Assembly (NCBI GenBank): GCA_022496185.1
Contig: WTXG01000003.1
Coordinates: 186,001 to 250,000 of the forward strand
Source: Multifurca ochricompacta
Taxonomy: Eukaryota > Basidiomycota > Agaricomycetes > Russulales > Russulaceae
Direction of reading: 5' to 3'
DNA length: 64,000 nt
Each line of letters opens with the position of its first letter. Within the stretch, counting starts at the first letter, position 1. A program made the position numbers and the translations under genes. This document shows, piece after piece, positions 27,171-38,519 of this stretch. The notes beneath the pieces are model-generated. The model had not been told where the DNA came from and searched no databases. It was given only the letters and a program-made list of their open reading frames with translations.

Positions 27171-29406
27171 TCAACTGACCCAGTCGATGTCCTGCGCATC
27201 TGTAGCGGTGCGTGACGCATGTCCATTCTTCCGCGATGTTGCCGGCAATGGGCGAATCCATAACTTCACGTGACCGACCCTAGTACCGGTTAGTAACCAG
27301 CGTGGGAGGAAAGTGATGGCAGTCAAGATGTCGTTCTCGAGTTGCTTGACGAGAACCGGCTGCACGATCGCAACCTCGTTGCGGGATGGCGCAGGGTGAT
27401 ACCGCGGAAGTGGGCCTTCTGCGCCGAGTGGCTGCAGATGGAGTGTTGAGCGGTCTGCCGTAAGTGTGTCACCGCGCCGACGCGCTGCAAGAGAGAGAGT
27501 CGAGGCCATAGAGAGGCGATGATGGTGTGAGTGTAACTTTGGACGATGTAATATTCCACTCGAAAAGTCCCACTAAGGCACGTCAAGTTAGTGCCTAATC
27601 GGCAAGGATGTGGTGAACCTACAAGGATGAGTTTGTTATCCTCCCCAACGCTGCCAAAGCGGTACGCTCTCCCATCACATCGGAGGTCATCAAAGGCAAG
27701 TCCAGACAGGAAGGATGAATGCCCTTGACAGCGAGCAATGACGCGCTGCTCCCATGGCGAGAAGATATTCACCATGTCATCTTGGCCGCCCGTCTTATGA
27801 GAGAAATAATCAGAGAAGCAGATCCACCAACGACTTGACGTGAACTCACAATAATGAAACGGCCGTCCGGTGACCATGCCACACACGTCAGTGAGCCAAA
27901 ATAAGCCGCATAGCAATCCACAAGTCTGAAGATCGACCATCCATAAAACAACCTGACATAAGAAGCAGGAAGAAGGAAGAGTGCATACTGTTCTGCTAAC
28001 GCGTCTATCACGCGTAGACATCCGTCCTCAGATATAGCTGCAACATACTTGACATCGGGTGAGAAGACGAAGTCTACGTAAATCAAATCTTATTCTTAAC
28101 TTTCCTTGTCGATTATGATGAGTGAACTTACCGACGACACTCCGCTTCGACACCTTCCAATGGCTCACAGGATTCTTGGCAGCCTTATCCTTGTCACCTC
28201 TTCCACCACCTCCGGATGCCCCGGCTCCATTCACAGGATGCCAAGGGGGCATCGTGACGAAGATGCTATCTAATGGGTTCCACTCCCCCGCCGAGGGACT
28301 CCCTTCGGTGGAAGGGGGGATCAGATCATTTGATAGTGGGCGCGAAGGGGACGGTTGGGAAGCGGTTGGAGCTTGTGCGGTAAATACGCCATCATCACGG
28401 TCTTTGTCATAAACAATTATCGTCCCATCCGCATGCGACACGAGGAAAAGGTTTGGAGAGGATGGGACCCATCGTACAGCCGTACAGGGTGAGTTGGATA
28501 TACGACCCTGCGATGCATGGCCGTTTCACCGAGCTGCGAATAAACCTCGTCGATGGTCTTACCTGCTTGTTCAAACGACCGTATCGTAATGTGATTGGGT
28601 CTACGGTCATCGTGAGATTTGCGACCAATATGAGACAATAGCAGACAAAACAAAATGTTACCTAGCCAAATGAGATCGCCAGTTTGGAATCCGATGATCA
28701 GGTCCATATGCTCATGAGAAGCAGTGGAATGATTCACGTCGTGACATGTTGGATGGGCAGCGAACGCAACTCGAGCCAGGGTTTCCTATGAGGAAGAGAG
28801 TTCAGCTCATCGAAAGAGGTGGGACTTGCGCAATGCGCTTACCTTAGCTTTGACACCGGCCTCCACCCAATAGATGTTCTTCGCGGAGTTGTAGAACAGA
28901 TAGGTCACTTCTCCTTGCTTGGCTTGCAGCGTCTTGGCAAGACCTTCTATACACTGCACTCGGGTGATGAATGTTGAAGATGTTGTACGCATGTTATGTT
29001 TTGGACGCGATAGTGCCCTACGCTTGCCACCCGCGGGTGGGCTAAAGAGCCCATGATTTTGGTCGGGCACGCCAATCGATGTTGATGGGGTCACATCCTG
29101 TGGACTTCCAACGTCGGGTGAGGTAGCCTCCTCGGGCGTCTCACCACTTGAAACGCTGACACCATCCTCCTTTGCGGAGGTCGGCGCAAGGCCTTTCTCT
29201 TTCCAGAAGTCCTTTCCACCCCCTAGAAGTTGGCCAAGACCTGGCATGGCCGGTTGCTTTGTTGCAGGGAAGCGCACCGTGATGGTAGATAAGCGTGTTG
29301 GGTACGTTGGAACGGGCGCATTGTGAATGACAGGGATTGGTTTGTGATCCTCTGTAACAGAGTAAACGCCTTCGGGTGCGACGAAAGTGAGCTCGTTCTC
29401 CATCAT
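27171..29406 (-). CDS. creC: WD40 protein of the creC / WDR20 family (deubiquitinase partner)
   Basis: In Aspergillus, CreC binds and stabilises the deubiquitinase CreB in carbon catabolite regulation; WDR20/Bun62 are relatives. The minus-strand model starts MMENELTFVAPEGVYSV at 29406 (a second ATG follows directly) and ends DAQDIDWVS. Family signatures: FITRVQCIEGLAKTL, YLFYNSAKNIYWVEAG, DLIIGFQTGDLIWL, CTAVRWVPSSPNLFLVSHAD, GTIIVYDKDRDD, DFVFSPDVKYVAAISEDG, GSLTCVAWSPDGRFI, DDMVNIFSPWEQRVIARCQGH and LLTGTRVGHVKLWIRP. These are WD repeats with the typical insertion between the third and fourth blades. The small exon DPITLRYGRLNKQ is followed by GRISNSPCTAVRW. Several short introns were placed by eye; no frame break was noticed, but total length was not verified. 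Divergent from BCKDHB by about 200 bp. Confidence 0.88.
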
Positions 29407-29609
29407 CAGCTCAACGGAAGCTTGGAGCGCGCGGCTACGAAGCTGTCGAGCTATTTACTTTGAGAATTGTCACCGTCGCTCCAAGTCTGGCTGGCCGGTC
29501 ACGTCCTCGGGATTTCACCCAGTGCGGAATGAGGAATGAGAGAAGTCCCGGTCTCGGATCATGATCATACATATACTCATCCTCTCAAACCACCGTGACC
29601 ATCCCTACT

Positions 29610-31267
29610 ATGACTACCCACTCCATCGCCCCAGCTGTGCGTGCAGTCAGACGTCTGAGCCCCTTAACTGTGCGTACAATATTTTTCATTCTCATTTTCA
29701 TTTTCACTGTTTTAAAAGCAAAACTATCACCGCCAAAATTGAACAGTTTTCGTTTGGCGCACGACGCTGGGAGTCGACCGGAGCGGAACCTCCGCCTGCC
29801 GGTGGTCATCTTCCATCTATTGCTACTTCTAAAATCCTTCGTGGTACACGCGAGGCAGCCCTACGCACACCTGGTATTAAGTGGCTAGATGAAGGTGGAA
29901 GTTCCCCGTTGCAAAACACGATAGGTGGTCGTGAGACGCGCAAAATGAACGTCTATCAAGCCGTCAGGGATGCAATGGGGTATGTGGCCTCGATTGGGAC
30001 ATCGTAATGATGACTTAGGTTTGAGTTCAGCATTACCCTTTCTAAAGACGATACAGCTATCGTCTTTGGTGAAGATGTCGCTTTTGGCGGAGTGTTCAGG
30101 TGTACCATGGTAAGCGCCTGTTTGTTTTCACCAGCGCTACAATTTCATCAATATAACGTCGGCAGGGTTTGGCGGAAGAGTTTGGTAGGCTATCAAGTTC
30201 TTATACGCTACCTGTTCTATAATGCATTCACCAGGACGTGAGCGAGTCTTTAATACCCCTCTCTCAGAGCAAGGCATCGCCGGTTTTGGTATCGGTGTTG
30301 CGTCAATGGGTCAAACAGCCATCGCGGAGATCCAGTTCTCTGACTACATATTCCCCGCTTTTGACCAAGTGCGTACTATCATCGTTTATTGTCAACGTAC
30401 AGCTTTGGACAGTAAATCATAGCTTGTGAATGAAGCTGCGAAGTTTCGGTATCGCAGTGGTGGTCAGTTTAACGTTGGGGGCCTAACGGTACGGACACCG
30501 ACAATGTCCGTTGGTCATGGAGGACTGTACCATTCACAAAGTCCAGAGGGTTTCTTTATGGGCGCTTCAGGGCTAAAGGTCAGCTGGATAACAGCCCTTT
30601 TGGAACAACTCACCCAACTGCAGGATAGATCGTTATCCCGCGCTCTCCCATTCAAGCCAAAGGGCTCCTGCTCGCCTCGATACGCGACCCTAACCCGGTC
30701 ATCTTCATGGAGCCCAAGATTCTCTATCGTTCCGCGATTGAACAAGTCCCGATCGACGACTTTGAGCTCCCACTCGGACGTGCAGAGATTGTCGTGCCCG
30801 GTGCCGACCTGACACTGCTCACGTGGGGGACGCCCATATTCCACTGTGAGACGGCCCTCTCGCTACTCTCCGAGCCGCCTGCCTCGCTCGCGTCAGTCGT
30901 GCCAGAGTCAGCGCGCGGCGCACGGGTCGAGCTCATCGATTTGCGCACTATACTCCCCTGGGATATAGAGACAGTGGTCGAGAGTGTTAAGCGCACTGGA
31001 CGGCTAGTGATTGTGCACGAGGCGAGCCGTACTGCAGGTGTCGGCGCGGAGATCGCGGCGGAGATACAGTCCAAGGCATTCCTTAAGCTGCACGCCCCTG
31101 TGAGGCGTGTTACTAGTTGGGAGTAAGTGTAATTCACTTCTATCTCTGTACACGACAGAAAATTCTGACGATTTTGCAGTACGCCTGTTGGGCTGCAATA
31201 CGAAAAGTTCATCATACCGGATGCTATTCGTGTTCTGGACGGTATTTTGGAAACATTGGCATTTTAA
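29610..31267 (+). CDS. BCKDHB: Branched-chain 2-oxoacid dehydrogenase E1 beta subunit, mitochondrial
   Basis: This subunit of the branched-chain keto acid dehydrogenase complex pairs with E1 alpha to decarboxylate keto acids from Val, Leu and Ile. Eight exons (29610-29669, 29747-29979, 30019-30109, 30166-30184, 30235-30368, 30423-30578, 30629-31122, 31180-31267) give 424 residues exactly. The N-terminus is an arginine-rich presequence ([19 protein letters not shown], then [10 protein letters not shown]) fitting mitochondrial import. Family motifs: [110 protein letters not shown] text, [13 protein letters not shown], and [20 protein letters not shown]. One exon is only 19 nt. Identification is secure. 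Confidence 0.95.
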
Positions 31268-31400
31268 TGCATGAAGCACATTAATGTCTATGTGTAATGT
31301 ATCATAATAGCATCTATACAACAATCAAATAGTAAATAGATAAAAACCTTTCCTTTGCGGGTAAAGTGTACCACGTGGCAGAATTTAATAGAAAAAAAGT

Positions 31401-31493
31401 CGACACCAGCAGGATTTGAACCTGCGCTCCCAAAGGGAAACAGATGGCGAACGAAATTCGAATCTGTCGCCTTAACCACTCGGCCATAGTGTC
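31401..31493 (-). tRNA. tRNA-Ser(CGA) with an 11-nt intron
   Basis: On the minus strand the cloverleaf is complete. The acceptor stem GACACTA pairs with TGGTGTC, followed by discriminator G. The D-arm is GGCCGAGTGGTTAAGGC (A box). The anticodon stem ACAGA/TCTGT holds loop TTCGAA..A with anticodon CGA, read as UCG serine. The long variable arm (TTTCCCTTTGGGAGC) is typical of serine tRNA. The T-arm is GGTTCAAATCC (B box). An 11-nt intron (TTTCGTTCGCC) sits after the base 3' to the anticodon, leaving an 82-nt mature tRNA. A T7 run just downstream serves as the Pol III terminator. It lies between BCKDHB and SAM37. Confidence 0.93.
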
Positions 31494-31600
31494 CCTGACC
31501 ATTCGACATTTCAAATTACATTATATTCCTGGCTTTTGCATCCCTCCTTGACCCTTGAAAGCCCTGAAAGCTTCAGGGAGCAGCTTTGAACAACTACCAG

Positions 31601-33017
31601 ATGAACCCTTCAACGCAGGGACTAACACTACACCTTTGGCCCTCAAAGTGGAATCTCCCCTCCATCGAACCTTCCTGTATCGTAGCCGCATTCTACCTTC
31701 AGCTTGCACTTCCAGGACGTTTCTCAATCCAAGAATGCACCAACCCAGATTTGTCCCCCAGTGGTGGGTTAGTGTTACTTAAGGCTGTTTTCCCCACGTT
31801 GATACGTTCTTCGAAGGCCAGCTGCCGTATCTCACCCATGGTCATCACACTGTCGCCCCTCTGTCCTCTATCTTGAAGTATGTGGCTGCTCTGACGCCTG
31901 CCTCCATTTCCCCCGTCACCGGGCCCGACGCGCCTGAACCGGGGTTTTCCGCTGATGTTGACGTGTTGCTCGACCCTTCAGACCGTGCACTGCGCACAGC
32001 TTGGATCGCTCACGCTGAATCAGCGCTCGGGGACCTTGTGGTGCGTTGGTTTTTCCTTCCAAGGTGCTAGTGGTTGACAATATGTTACCTTCTTTAGGCC
32101 TATGTCTTTTACTCGATCCCAGCAAACTATGCTGCGATCACGCATCCCACCCTGTCGTCTTTCTACAAAGTTCCACAGTCTTACTATGTTCCCAAACGTA
32201 TTTGCCAGGCGCACCAAGCACGCCTTCAAGCCAATGGATTATGGAATACCCCGGGGAAGAGACTGAGGCAGAAAACCCCAAGCGCTTTGACGAGAAAAAA
32301 GAGAAAGAGGATCCAAAGCAGATATATAAAAGCGCATTTCAGCGCGAGCGGGTGAGTTACTCAAGTGGTTTTTCAAGCGCAGCCAGCTTGATTTTATCCG
32401 GGTAAACAGGTCTTAGAAAAGTCGCGTGCGGCATTTGGTCTCTATTCGAGGCTGCTAGGCGACAAGAACTTTTTCTTTTATGATAGGTAAGCGGTGTCAG
32501 TAACTAACTGGCACTCACCGGACTGAGGTCTTCTAGGCCAACTACGCTGGACCTGGTGCTAGCAGCACATATCTTGCTTCTCGTTCATGCACCGCTCCCC
32601 GATACATTACTTTCGTCGCTGCTCAGCTCGTCGTACCCTACTCTTCTCTCGCACGCACGCCGCGTGCTCGCCGCTGCAACACCCACCGTCCCCGTACACC
32701 CACCGGAGCGTTATAGGCTGAGCGCTCTGCTGCCGTATCCGAGCTTCCACACTTGGTGGAGTGAACCACGTCCCCCAAAAAGTGAAGAGGAGAAGCGATT
32801 TGAACGCATGCGGTGGCGCTGGATTGGTCTCGCCATCCTTGGCTCGGTTGGATATTGGTTCATCTGGGGACCCAAACTTCGATTTGTGAAGGTGGAAAAT
32901 GGAGATGGAGATGAGAACTTGGCGATTGTAGTAGGAGGTGAGACTGTTGGTCTTGACATAGGTGATGAGGCGGACGATGGGGTTGAAGAGGAAGTGGATG
33001 ATAATGCAAACGCTTGA
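31601..33017 (+). CDS. SAM37: Metaxin / SAM37-like subunit of the mitochondrial sorting and assembly machinery
   Basis: SAM37/metaxin belongs to the outer-membrane SAM complex that inserts beta-barrel proteins. The protein has the two-part glutathione-transferase-like fold of metaxins: N-terminal LTLHLWPSKWNLPSIEPSC..YLQLALPG..SGQLPYLTHG, then YVFYSIPANYAAITHPTLS and RLLGDKNFFFYDRPTTLDLV. A hydrophobic segment near the C-terminus (WIGLAILGSVGYWFIWG) would be the membrane anchor, followed by an acidic tail. Exons: 31601-31763, 31817-32040, 32098-32351, then two more to 33017. Exon 3 is one base short. Frame is lost at the G4 run 32253-32256 between LWNTPG and EETEAENPKRF; a fifth G would restore it. 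The 3' end is 73 bp from the OTU1 start. Confidence 0.82.
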
Positions 33018-33090
33018 AATACGGTTTCTTACGGGCCGGGATCCGAATTAAGTGTTGACATCGTCATCGACGTTGACGTTGAAAGCAAAG

Positions 33091-34467
33091 ATGGCTCTCT
33101 TTCGTCTACGACATCCTAAAGGCGTTTCAACTTTAGAACTTGACATAGAGACAGCCAAAGTACAGGATCTCCTCCAAGCCATATTATCCATATCAGGGAT
33201 TCCTCCATCTGCGCAAGATCGTGCGCTTCAAACTTGTCCTGCTCAACTCACACTCTCATATCTGTCGCAGTCAAAGTTGGATACCCACCGCGCTCCCTCA
33301 CAGCGGTCATTCCGGAGCTCCCGCTCTCCAGTCTTGGTGTGGCGCCCGGTGATCAGTTAATCGTCGTACGAAAGTCTGGCTCCGCGGCACCTCCGAGCGT
33401 CACTCCCACTGCGCCACCATCGTCTGCAAACCCACGCGCTACCCTCGTCAACTCTCCCGCTTCTTCTCTCTCTCGTCCGCCACCTAACCCGAGACCGGCT
33501 GCCCCTGCTTTTTCTACGCCACAGAGAGATGGACCCGATTTCATAGAGATGGGGGGCGGTTATCTCGTCCATCGGGTGCGAATTATGGATATATGGCATC
33601 TGAGGAGTATTTTTTTTCTAAGGACGTTCATTTGCAGATCGTGCCGGATGACAACTCGTGTATGTTTGCCTCTGTCGCGCTTGTCTTCGAGCAAGACATG
33701 CAAATGGCGCCCGTGATCCGGCAGAGTACGCCACCGCGGGTTTCATCGCGTACCGCTTTTCTCACCCGTTCCCGCAGCCGTAGCGGAAGCGATTCAGAGG
33801 GACCCAGAGACCTGGAGTGACGCCGTCTTAGGGTACCGAATGCATTTCCCACCTACCCACCCATCATTTCATTTTTTTTCTCTCTTGTCTTTGCTGATCC
33901 TTACTCTTTCGCGTCTTTCGCGCAACTCAAATAGACACCCGCGTGAGGAGTACATCCACAGGATCCTCTCTCCGAACTCCTGGGGAGGCGCCATCGAGCT
34001 CACAATTCTCGCTGCACACTATGGTGCCGAGATCGCGAGCGTCGATGTCGAGACGGGCCGTATCGACCGCTTTGGTCCCCATGACAGTGAGGTGGAGAAT
34101 CGCGCGCTGCTCATTTATTCTGGGGTTCATTATGATGCCGCCGTGCTCGCTCCCGCACCCGACGCGCCCCAAGAATTCTGCGCGAGTCTTGTGCCCGCTG
34201 TCGGTGCTGAAGGCGACCGTATTCTTGATGCGCTGCAGGCGCTTGCAACCAAGCTGCGGGAAAAACACGCGTACACGAATATGGCGACGTTCGATTTGAG
34301 GTGCGAGGTGTGTTAGACTTGTTGTTATTCATGTCAGACAGCGTGGAAACTGACAAACCTTCGAATGTGTGTGTTGTCACGAGGTCTGCGGGAAGGGGAT
34401 TAAAGGCGAGAAAGAGGCGCGTGCGCACGCGTCTGAGACGGGCCATATCAAGTTTGGCGAATTCTAG
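33091..34467 (+). CDS. OTU1: OTU1/YOD1-type ubiquitin thioesterase
   Basis: OTU1 is a Cdc48/p97-associated deubiquitinase acting in protein quality control. Six exons (33091-33220, 33271-33575, 33638-33725, 33778-33832, 33935-34307, 34384-34467) give 344 residues exactly. Domain order is that of the family: an N-terminal UBX-like domain (MALFRLRHPKGVSTLEL..GYPPRSL), a Pro-rich linker, the OTU catalytic domain with nucleophile Cys in DDNSCMF and WSDAVLG..REEYIHRILSPNSWGGAIEL, the region of the catalytic His in LLIYSGVHYD, and a C-terminal C2H2 zinc finger (FDLRCEVCGKGIKGEKEARAH..GH). Identification is secure. Confidence 0.94.
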
Positions 34468-34602
34468 AGTATCCTCTATTCCAACGGAGTTGTGTGCCTT
34501 GTACAAGGAATGATTGTAGTACTACCCACCACCAGATTCTGTCCTACTCTAACAACGCATGTTCAGAGTATGTCTCGACAGCGGCTCTCAGCTCTCATAA
34601 AT

Positions 34603-35478
34603 CTAGATTCTATCCGGGATAATCTCCCCGCGGAGCCTTTCTTGCACCCTGTCAACTTCCCCATAATGCTCTTCATCCTTCTTGCCTTCGTCAATCCATT
34701 TCCACGCATTGTTCCTAACGAACTCTTCGAAAGACCAGAGCTCCTTGTCCAGATCGTCATCATCCTGACACCAGACGTATGTCTGTGCGGGAATGGTATG
34801 CGCTAACTCGTTGGCAGATGGAAGCGGGGGAAGGTCTGCCGGAATGAGATTGCCCTCTATTGCATCAGACGTCTCGGCGTCGGCTGGAACGGGCGTAAAT
34901 GGGCTGAGAGGGTGAACAAACACCCCCGAGCGTATATATTCCTGTTCCCAAAAACGTTGAGCAACGAAATAAGTAAATTTAGCTTGTCAAAACAGTTCAT
35001 AAAAAGAAGAGAAGGAGAGGGAGAGATAATATGACTAGGAATACGTGCATTTCCTTCAAATATGTCGAGAAGCGCGACATCCCTATTGGTAAGACCGTTT
35101 ACTAGCGTTCCACGGACGCTCTTATCCTCTGGCGTAAGCTCGCGCTCGAACAATTTCCTGCTCCGCTCATATGGTAGGATAGCGGGGTAATCTGCGATCT
35201 GATGTAGGTCGCCTGGATCAGTAAAACGAAAACGAAGAAAATGAAAAAATGAGAGGCGAGATGCAGCGAGTGCAGACATACTTTGATTTTATGCCTCGTA
35301 TAGCCCTGTGATGTTCGAACACTACGTCAGACGCGTCCTACTCAGCGATCGCGCCTGGCTAGAATAGACCGACCGTCAGGATGGCGGGACAAATGCTTAG
35401 GTGGCTGGCATCATTATTGAGCACTCGCTTCAGGATCTTAGGGTGCATCAGGGTCCCATAGAAGAATCCAGATGTCAT
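34603..35478 (-). CDS. AIG2-like (gamma-glutamylcyclotransferase-fold) protein
   Basis: Four exons (complement 35478-35374, 35305-35282, 35198-35049, 34941-34603) give 205 residues exactly. The AIG2/BtrG signature opens the protein: GFFYGTLMHPKILKRVL, then CPAILT, GYTRHKIK, ADYPAILPYE, VRGTLVNGLTNRDVALLDIF and EGN. The C-terminal half is charged (VWCQDDDDLDKELWSFEEFV). The fold includes gamma-glutamylamine cyclotransferases; the substrate here is unknown. Intron 3 keeps frame only if it starts with GC (AAT|GCACGT), a second non-canonical donor in the window. A 24-nt second exon encodes exactly GYTRHKIK. The gene converges with OTU1. Confidence 0.82.
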
Positions 35479-36504
35479 GAATGTGAAAGTTAGGTGTTGT
35501 GGGAGGAGGAAGTTGGAAGAGTTGGATGATTACAAGTTCAGGATAGTATTATCATGATAACAAAGGACAATCTGGTTGCACCCATATCAGCTGAAAGGAG
35601 ATAAGATCGTTGTTGAGCCAGGATGCCGGTGTCAAGATGTTGGAGCCAAGATGCTGGAAACAAAAGAGTTCATATAGAAGAACATTTTACCCCACCTCTT
35701 GTGTGTTCAAGTACATAAGGCCCTTCGACACTCACTACAACTCACTGTGTTGCACATAGGTCTTTCTGCATGTGTCAACAGAACAAGTCAAGCCTATGAT
35801 GGACAGCCTACACAGGTCTATGCAATGAGCCTGATCATCATGCACAAAGGGCAAGGATTTGATAATGAGGCAAGAGCCTCTACTGGAGTTCTGGTGAGTT
35901 GAGTCCTTCTTAAGTTGCACACTTAAGAAGACTGAAAACAGTTTCCAAGGACCTTTGATTGGTCAAGAGAACAGACTTAGAGTCTGCCCCTCCAACTACA
36001 AGGCTTTAAATACACTGTACCTACAATGAGATCATAGTTGTTGAGTCCCATGTCTAGACTGAAGTCTGGGTAAATTCAGATAGAAGCATCTGATAAGAGT
36101 TGAAAGCAAAACAATGAAAATGAAAATGAATTCAAGCCTCAGCAACTGTGATTCATCACACACTGTCAACTGCAGGTTGTGTGCAAGGGTTTTTGGAAAG
36201 GGAGATGAAAGTAGGAGTCAAAGTGTGAAGATATGGAGAGAACAGCTCAATGACAAGGGATGAGAAGCCTTCTGTAATGCCTCAGTGAGGGGTGGCATCA
36301 CACACACACCAGGCACATTCCTTATCTCCACTACTTCACCTGAACCACTTTCCCATCTAGTTTTTTTGCTCATTGTAATTAATTTCAACTCTCCACACAC
36401 GTCCCCCCTCAGTAGTTACTATGTACCTGTAGTAGCCATGCAATTTGGGCACGGCCCTGAAGCACCACAAACAAATTCGAAAATGAGTATATCCTCTGGA
36501 TCAC
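35479..36504. mobile_element. CpG-depleted relic, probably an old methylated repeat
   Basis: From about 35640 to 36400 CG dinucleotides are almost absent: eight consecutive 60-base lines, 35761-36240, have none, while flanking genes have several per line. TG and CA are abundant. Open frames are short and lack motifs. Imperfect direct units (GAGCCAGGATGCCGG / GAGCCAAGATGCTGG) lie near 35617-35660. This composition is expected of a long-methylated transposon or solo LTR. No terminal repeat or target duplication was found. Confidence 0.45.
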
Positions 36505-36636
36505 ATGACTGATTGTGTAACATCATGGTTCGCGTCGCGTCGGCCCCTCGAAATGTCCATCTGCTGCTCACGGTCAATCCAGTCTCCGCTTCGCTTCTCG
36601 TTCAAATATTGTTCCAGCCATCACATAGTCTTCAAT

Positions 36637-37985
36637 ATGTCACAGAAGCGCACAGCGAGCTCAAGTAAAAGAAAGGCGGAATCAGACTCAAACTCGGATG
36701 GCGTGAAACCCGTCGAATCCAAGAACGCGAAGAAAGCAAAAGTCACCGTGTCAGACGTGGCCGAGGACAATGGCGGCGGTCTTGCTCCCAACGGGCAGCC
36801 AACCAACAAAGTCCTCCCTGTCAAGATATCGTTTCCTCCGCGCGCTGAAGATACATCACGTATTGTGTCTTGGAATATCTGTGGTCTGGCTTCCAGCCAA
36901 AAAAAGGTGAGTTAACGCGACAAGTAACACGCGCGCTTTAGGAGGACTGAAAAATTGCGTGTCTAACAGGGTTTCAAGTACTATGTAGAGGCTGAAGACC
37001 CGGACATCTTGATTCTCACAGAGACCAAGGTGAGCACAGACCACGTAGCTTCCACCTGACGAGGGGTCATGGCAACGACAGGTCAACGATGAACCCGCTG
37101 ACTTGGCACTTGCCAGTCGATTCCCATACAGATACTGGTCAATATCTGAAAAGAAGACATACTGTACGTTCTTCCATCTAGGTTGTTCTCGACAATTTAT
37201 TGAACGTTCTCTGCTAGCGGGAACTGCAATCCTCTCGAAACATAAACCACTCAGTGTCGATAAAACGTTACCAGGCCATCCGGATCCTAAGTCAATAAAA
37301 GGCCGTATAGTCACTCTCGAGTTTGAGGGTTACTATGTTGTCGGGACATATGTCGTCAATGCTGGGCAAGGCTTGAAGGTTCGTCTGTTCGCACGAGCAC
37401 TGTTCCCCTTACATTACGCGTCGTTGTAGACTCTTGAAGCGAAGAAAACATGGAATCACCATTTCGAGGCTTACATCCGCGATCTCGACAGGAAGAAACC
37501 GGTCATGTGGGCCGGTGATCTCAACGTCGCACCCACTGCCATCGGTACGTCTACCCCAGCTGTTGTCGGGCTCTACTTGACCTCCTCAGACTTGAGTAAT
37601 CCGAAGACAAACTGGAACAAATCTGCTGGTTACACAGAGGCTGAGACCTCCGCGTTTGCACGGATCTTGAATCCGCCGAACTGCGACGCGGGCAAGTTGG
37701 TCGATGTCTGGCGAAAGCTCCACCCAGACGACCACCATTATACCTACTTTTCGTACCGATTCAACTGTCGTGCGAAAGGCATTGGGTGGCGACTCGATGC
37801 GTGTAAGTGATCACGTCGGAATGTGCACATTGCTGCAGCTGACGCGACGTGGAATTGTCTGCGCAGTCGTCCTTAGTGAGCGAATCGTGGACCGTGTCAA
37901 GACGTGCGAGATTCGCAGTGAGATATACGGTGCATCGGACCACTGCCCGATTGTTCTCGAAATTGCTCCTGCAGACGTGTCCTAA
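36637..37985 (+). CDS. ExoIII-type AP endonuclease (APE1-like)
   Basis: This enzyme cuts DNA at abasic sites in base excision repair. Seven exons (36637-36906, 36970-37029, 37082-37163, 37218-37378, 37430-37544, 37590-37802, 37867-37985) give 339 residues exactly. The first 75 residues are basic and polar (SSKRKAES, KNAKKAKVT), likely a nuclear signal. The catalytic core follows family order: RIVSWNICGLASSQKKG, DPDILILTETKV (metal-binding Glu), YSGTAILSKHKP, GRIVTLEFEGYYVVGTYVVNAG, MWAGDLNVAPTAID (catalytic Asp and Asn), YTYFSYRFNCRAKGIGWRLD, and YGASDHCPIVLEI (catalytic Asp-His). It resembles APE1/ExoA. It lacks the zf-GRF tail of APN2. An in-frame ATG at 36505 would add 44 residues rich in Arg and Ser. 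Confidence 0.93.
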
Positions 37986-38519
37986 GGTGTATAAGGACAG
38001 TAACTTTCAGCAAAGCCGCAGCTGTGAGGATTGCCCGGCCAACCTAAACTACAACACTGTCGCGCGGGTATTAGAAGGATCTGTTACTAGTTGGTTATCA
38101 CGCTGCGTTGAATAAGCCAGTTTAGCTTCGGCTGACTATAGTAGAGTCTATTTTTGTGTGGAGGGACACGGGAGGCAGGTCGAGGTAACCGACGTGTTCA
38201 AATCGTTGCAGAGAACAAAAGTAGGCCGGGTGTTGTAATCTGCTTGCTCTTGCTTGCTCAGTGCGTTGCCCGCTGGGGAGAGTCTGCAGGCAAACACTTA
38301 TAGTTCCTCCCAATTGATATGGCTGGCCATCTCGGTCCGCCAGTCCCCGTGTTTGAAGGCCCCAAACAAACCAAAACAAAAGGTAACACGAGGCTATCCG
38401 GTTCAACGACTCATTTTTTTTCAATCCACACTGGTCGCGCTGGGCAGTCCATGACCCTGTCCCGAAGATGCCACCCCACGCAAAGCGTCTCCTCAATCAC
38501 CCGCCCTTATTAGGCATTT
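37986..38519. other. Intergenic stretch downstream of the AP endonuclease
   Basis: No coding motif was recognised on either strand. Confidence 0.5.

Noticed and set aside
35198..35279. AIG2-like gene start at 35279 (MSALAASRLS)
   Set aside because: That stretch is intron; the conserved GFFYGTLMHP start and GYTRHKIK exon lie upstream.
35482..36420. Open frames at 35699-35902 and 36285-36512 as small genes
   Set aside because: They lie in the CpG-depleted block, lack motifs and splice context, and are short enough to occur by chance.
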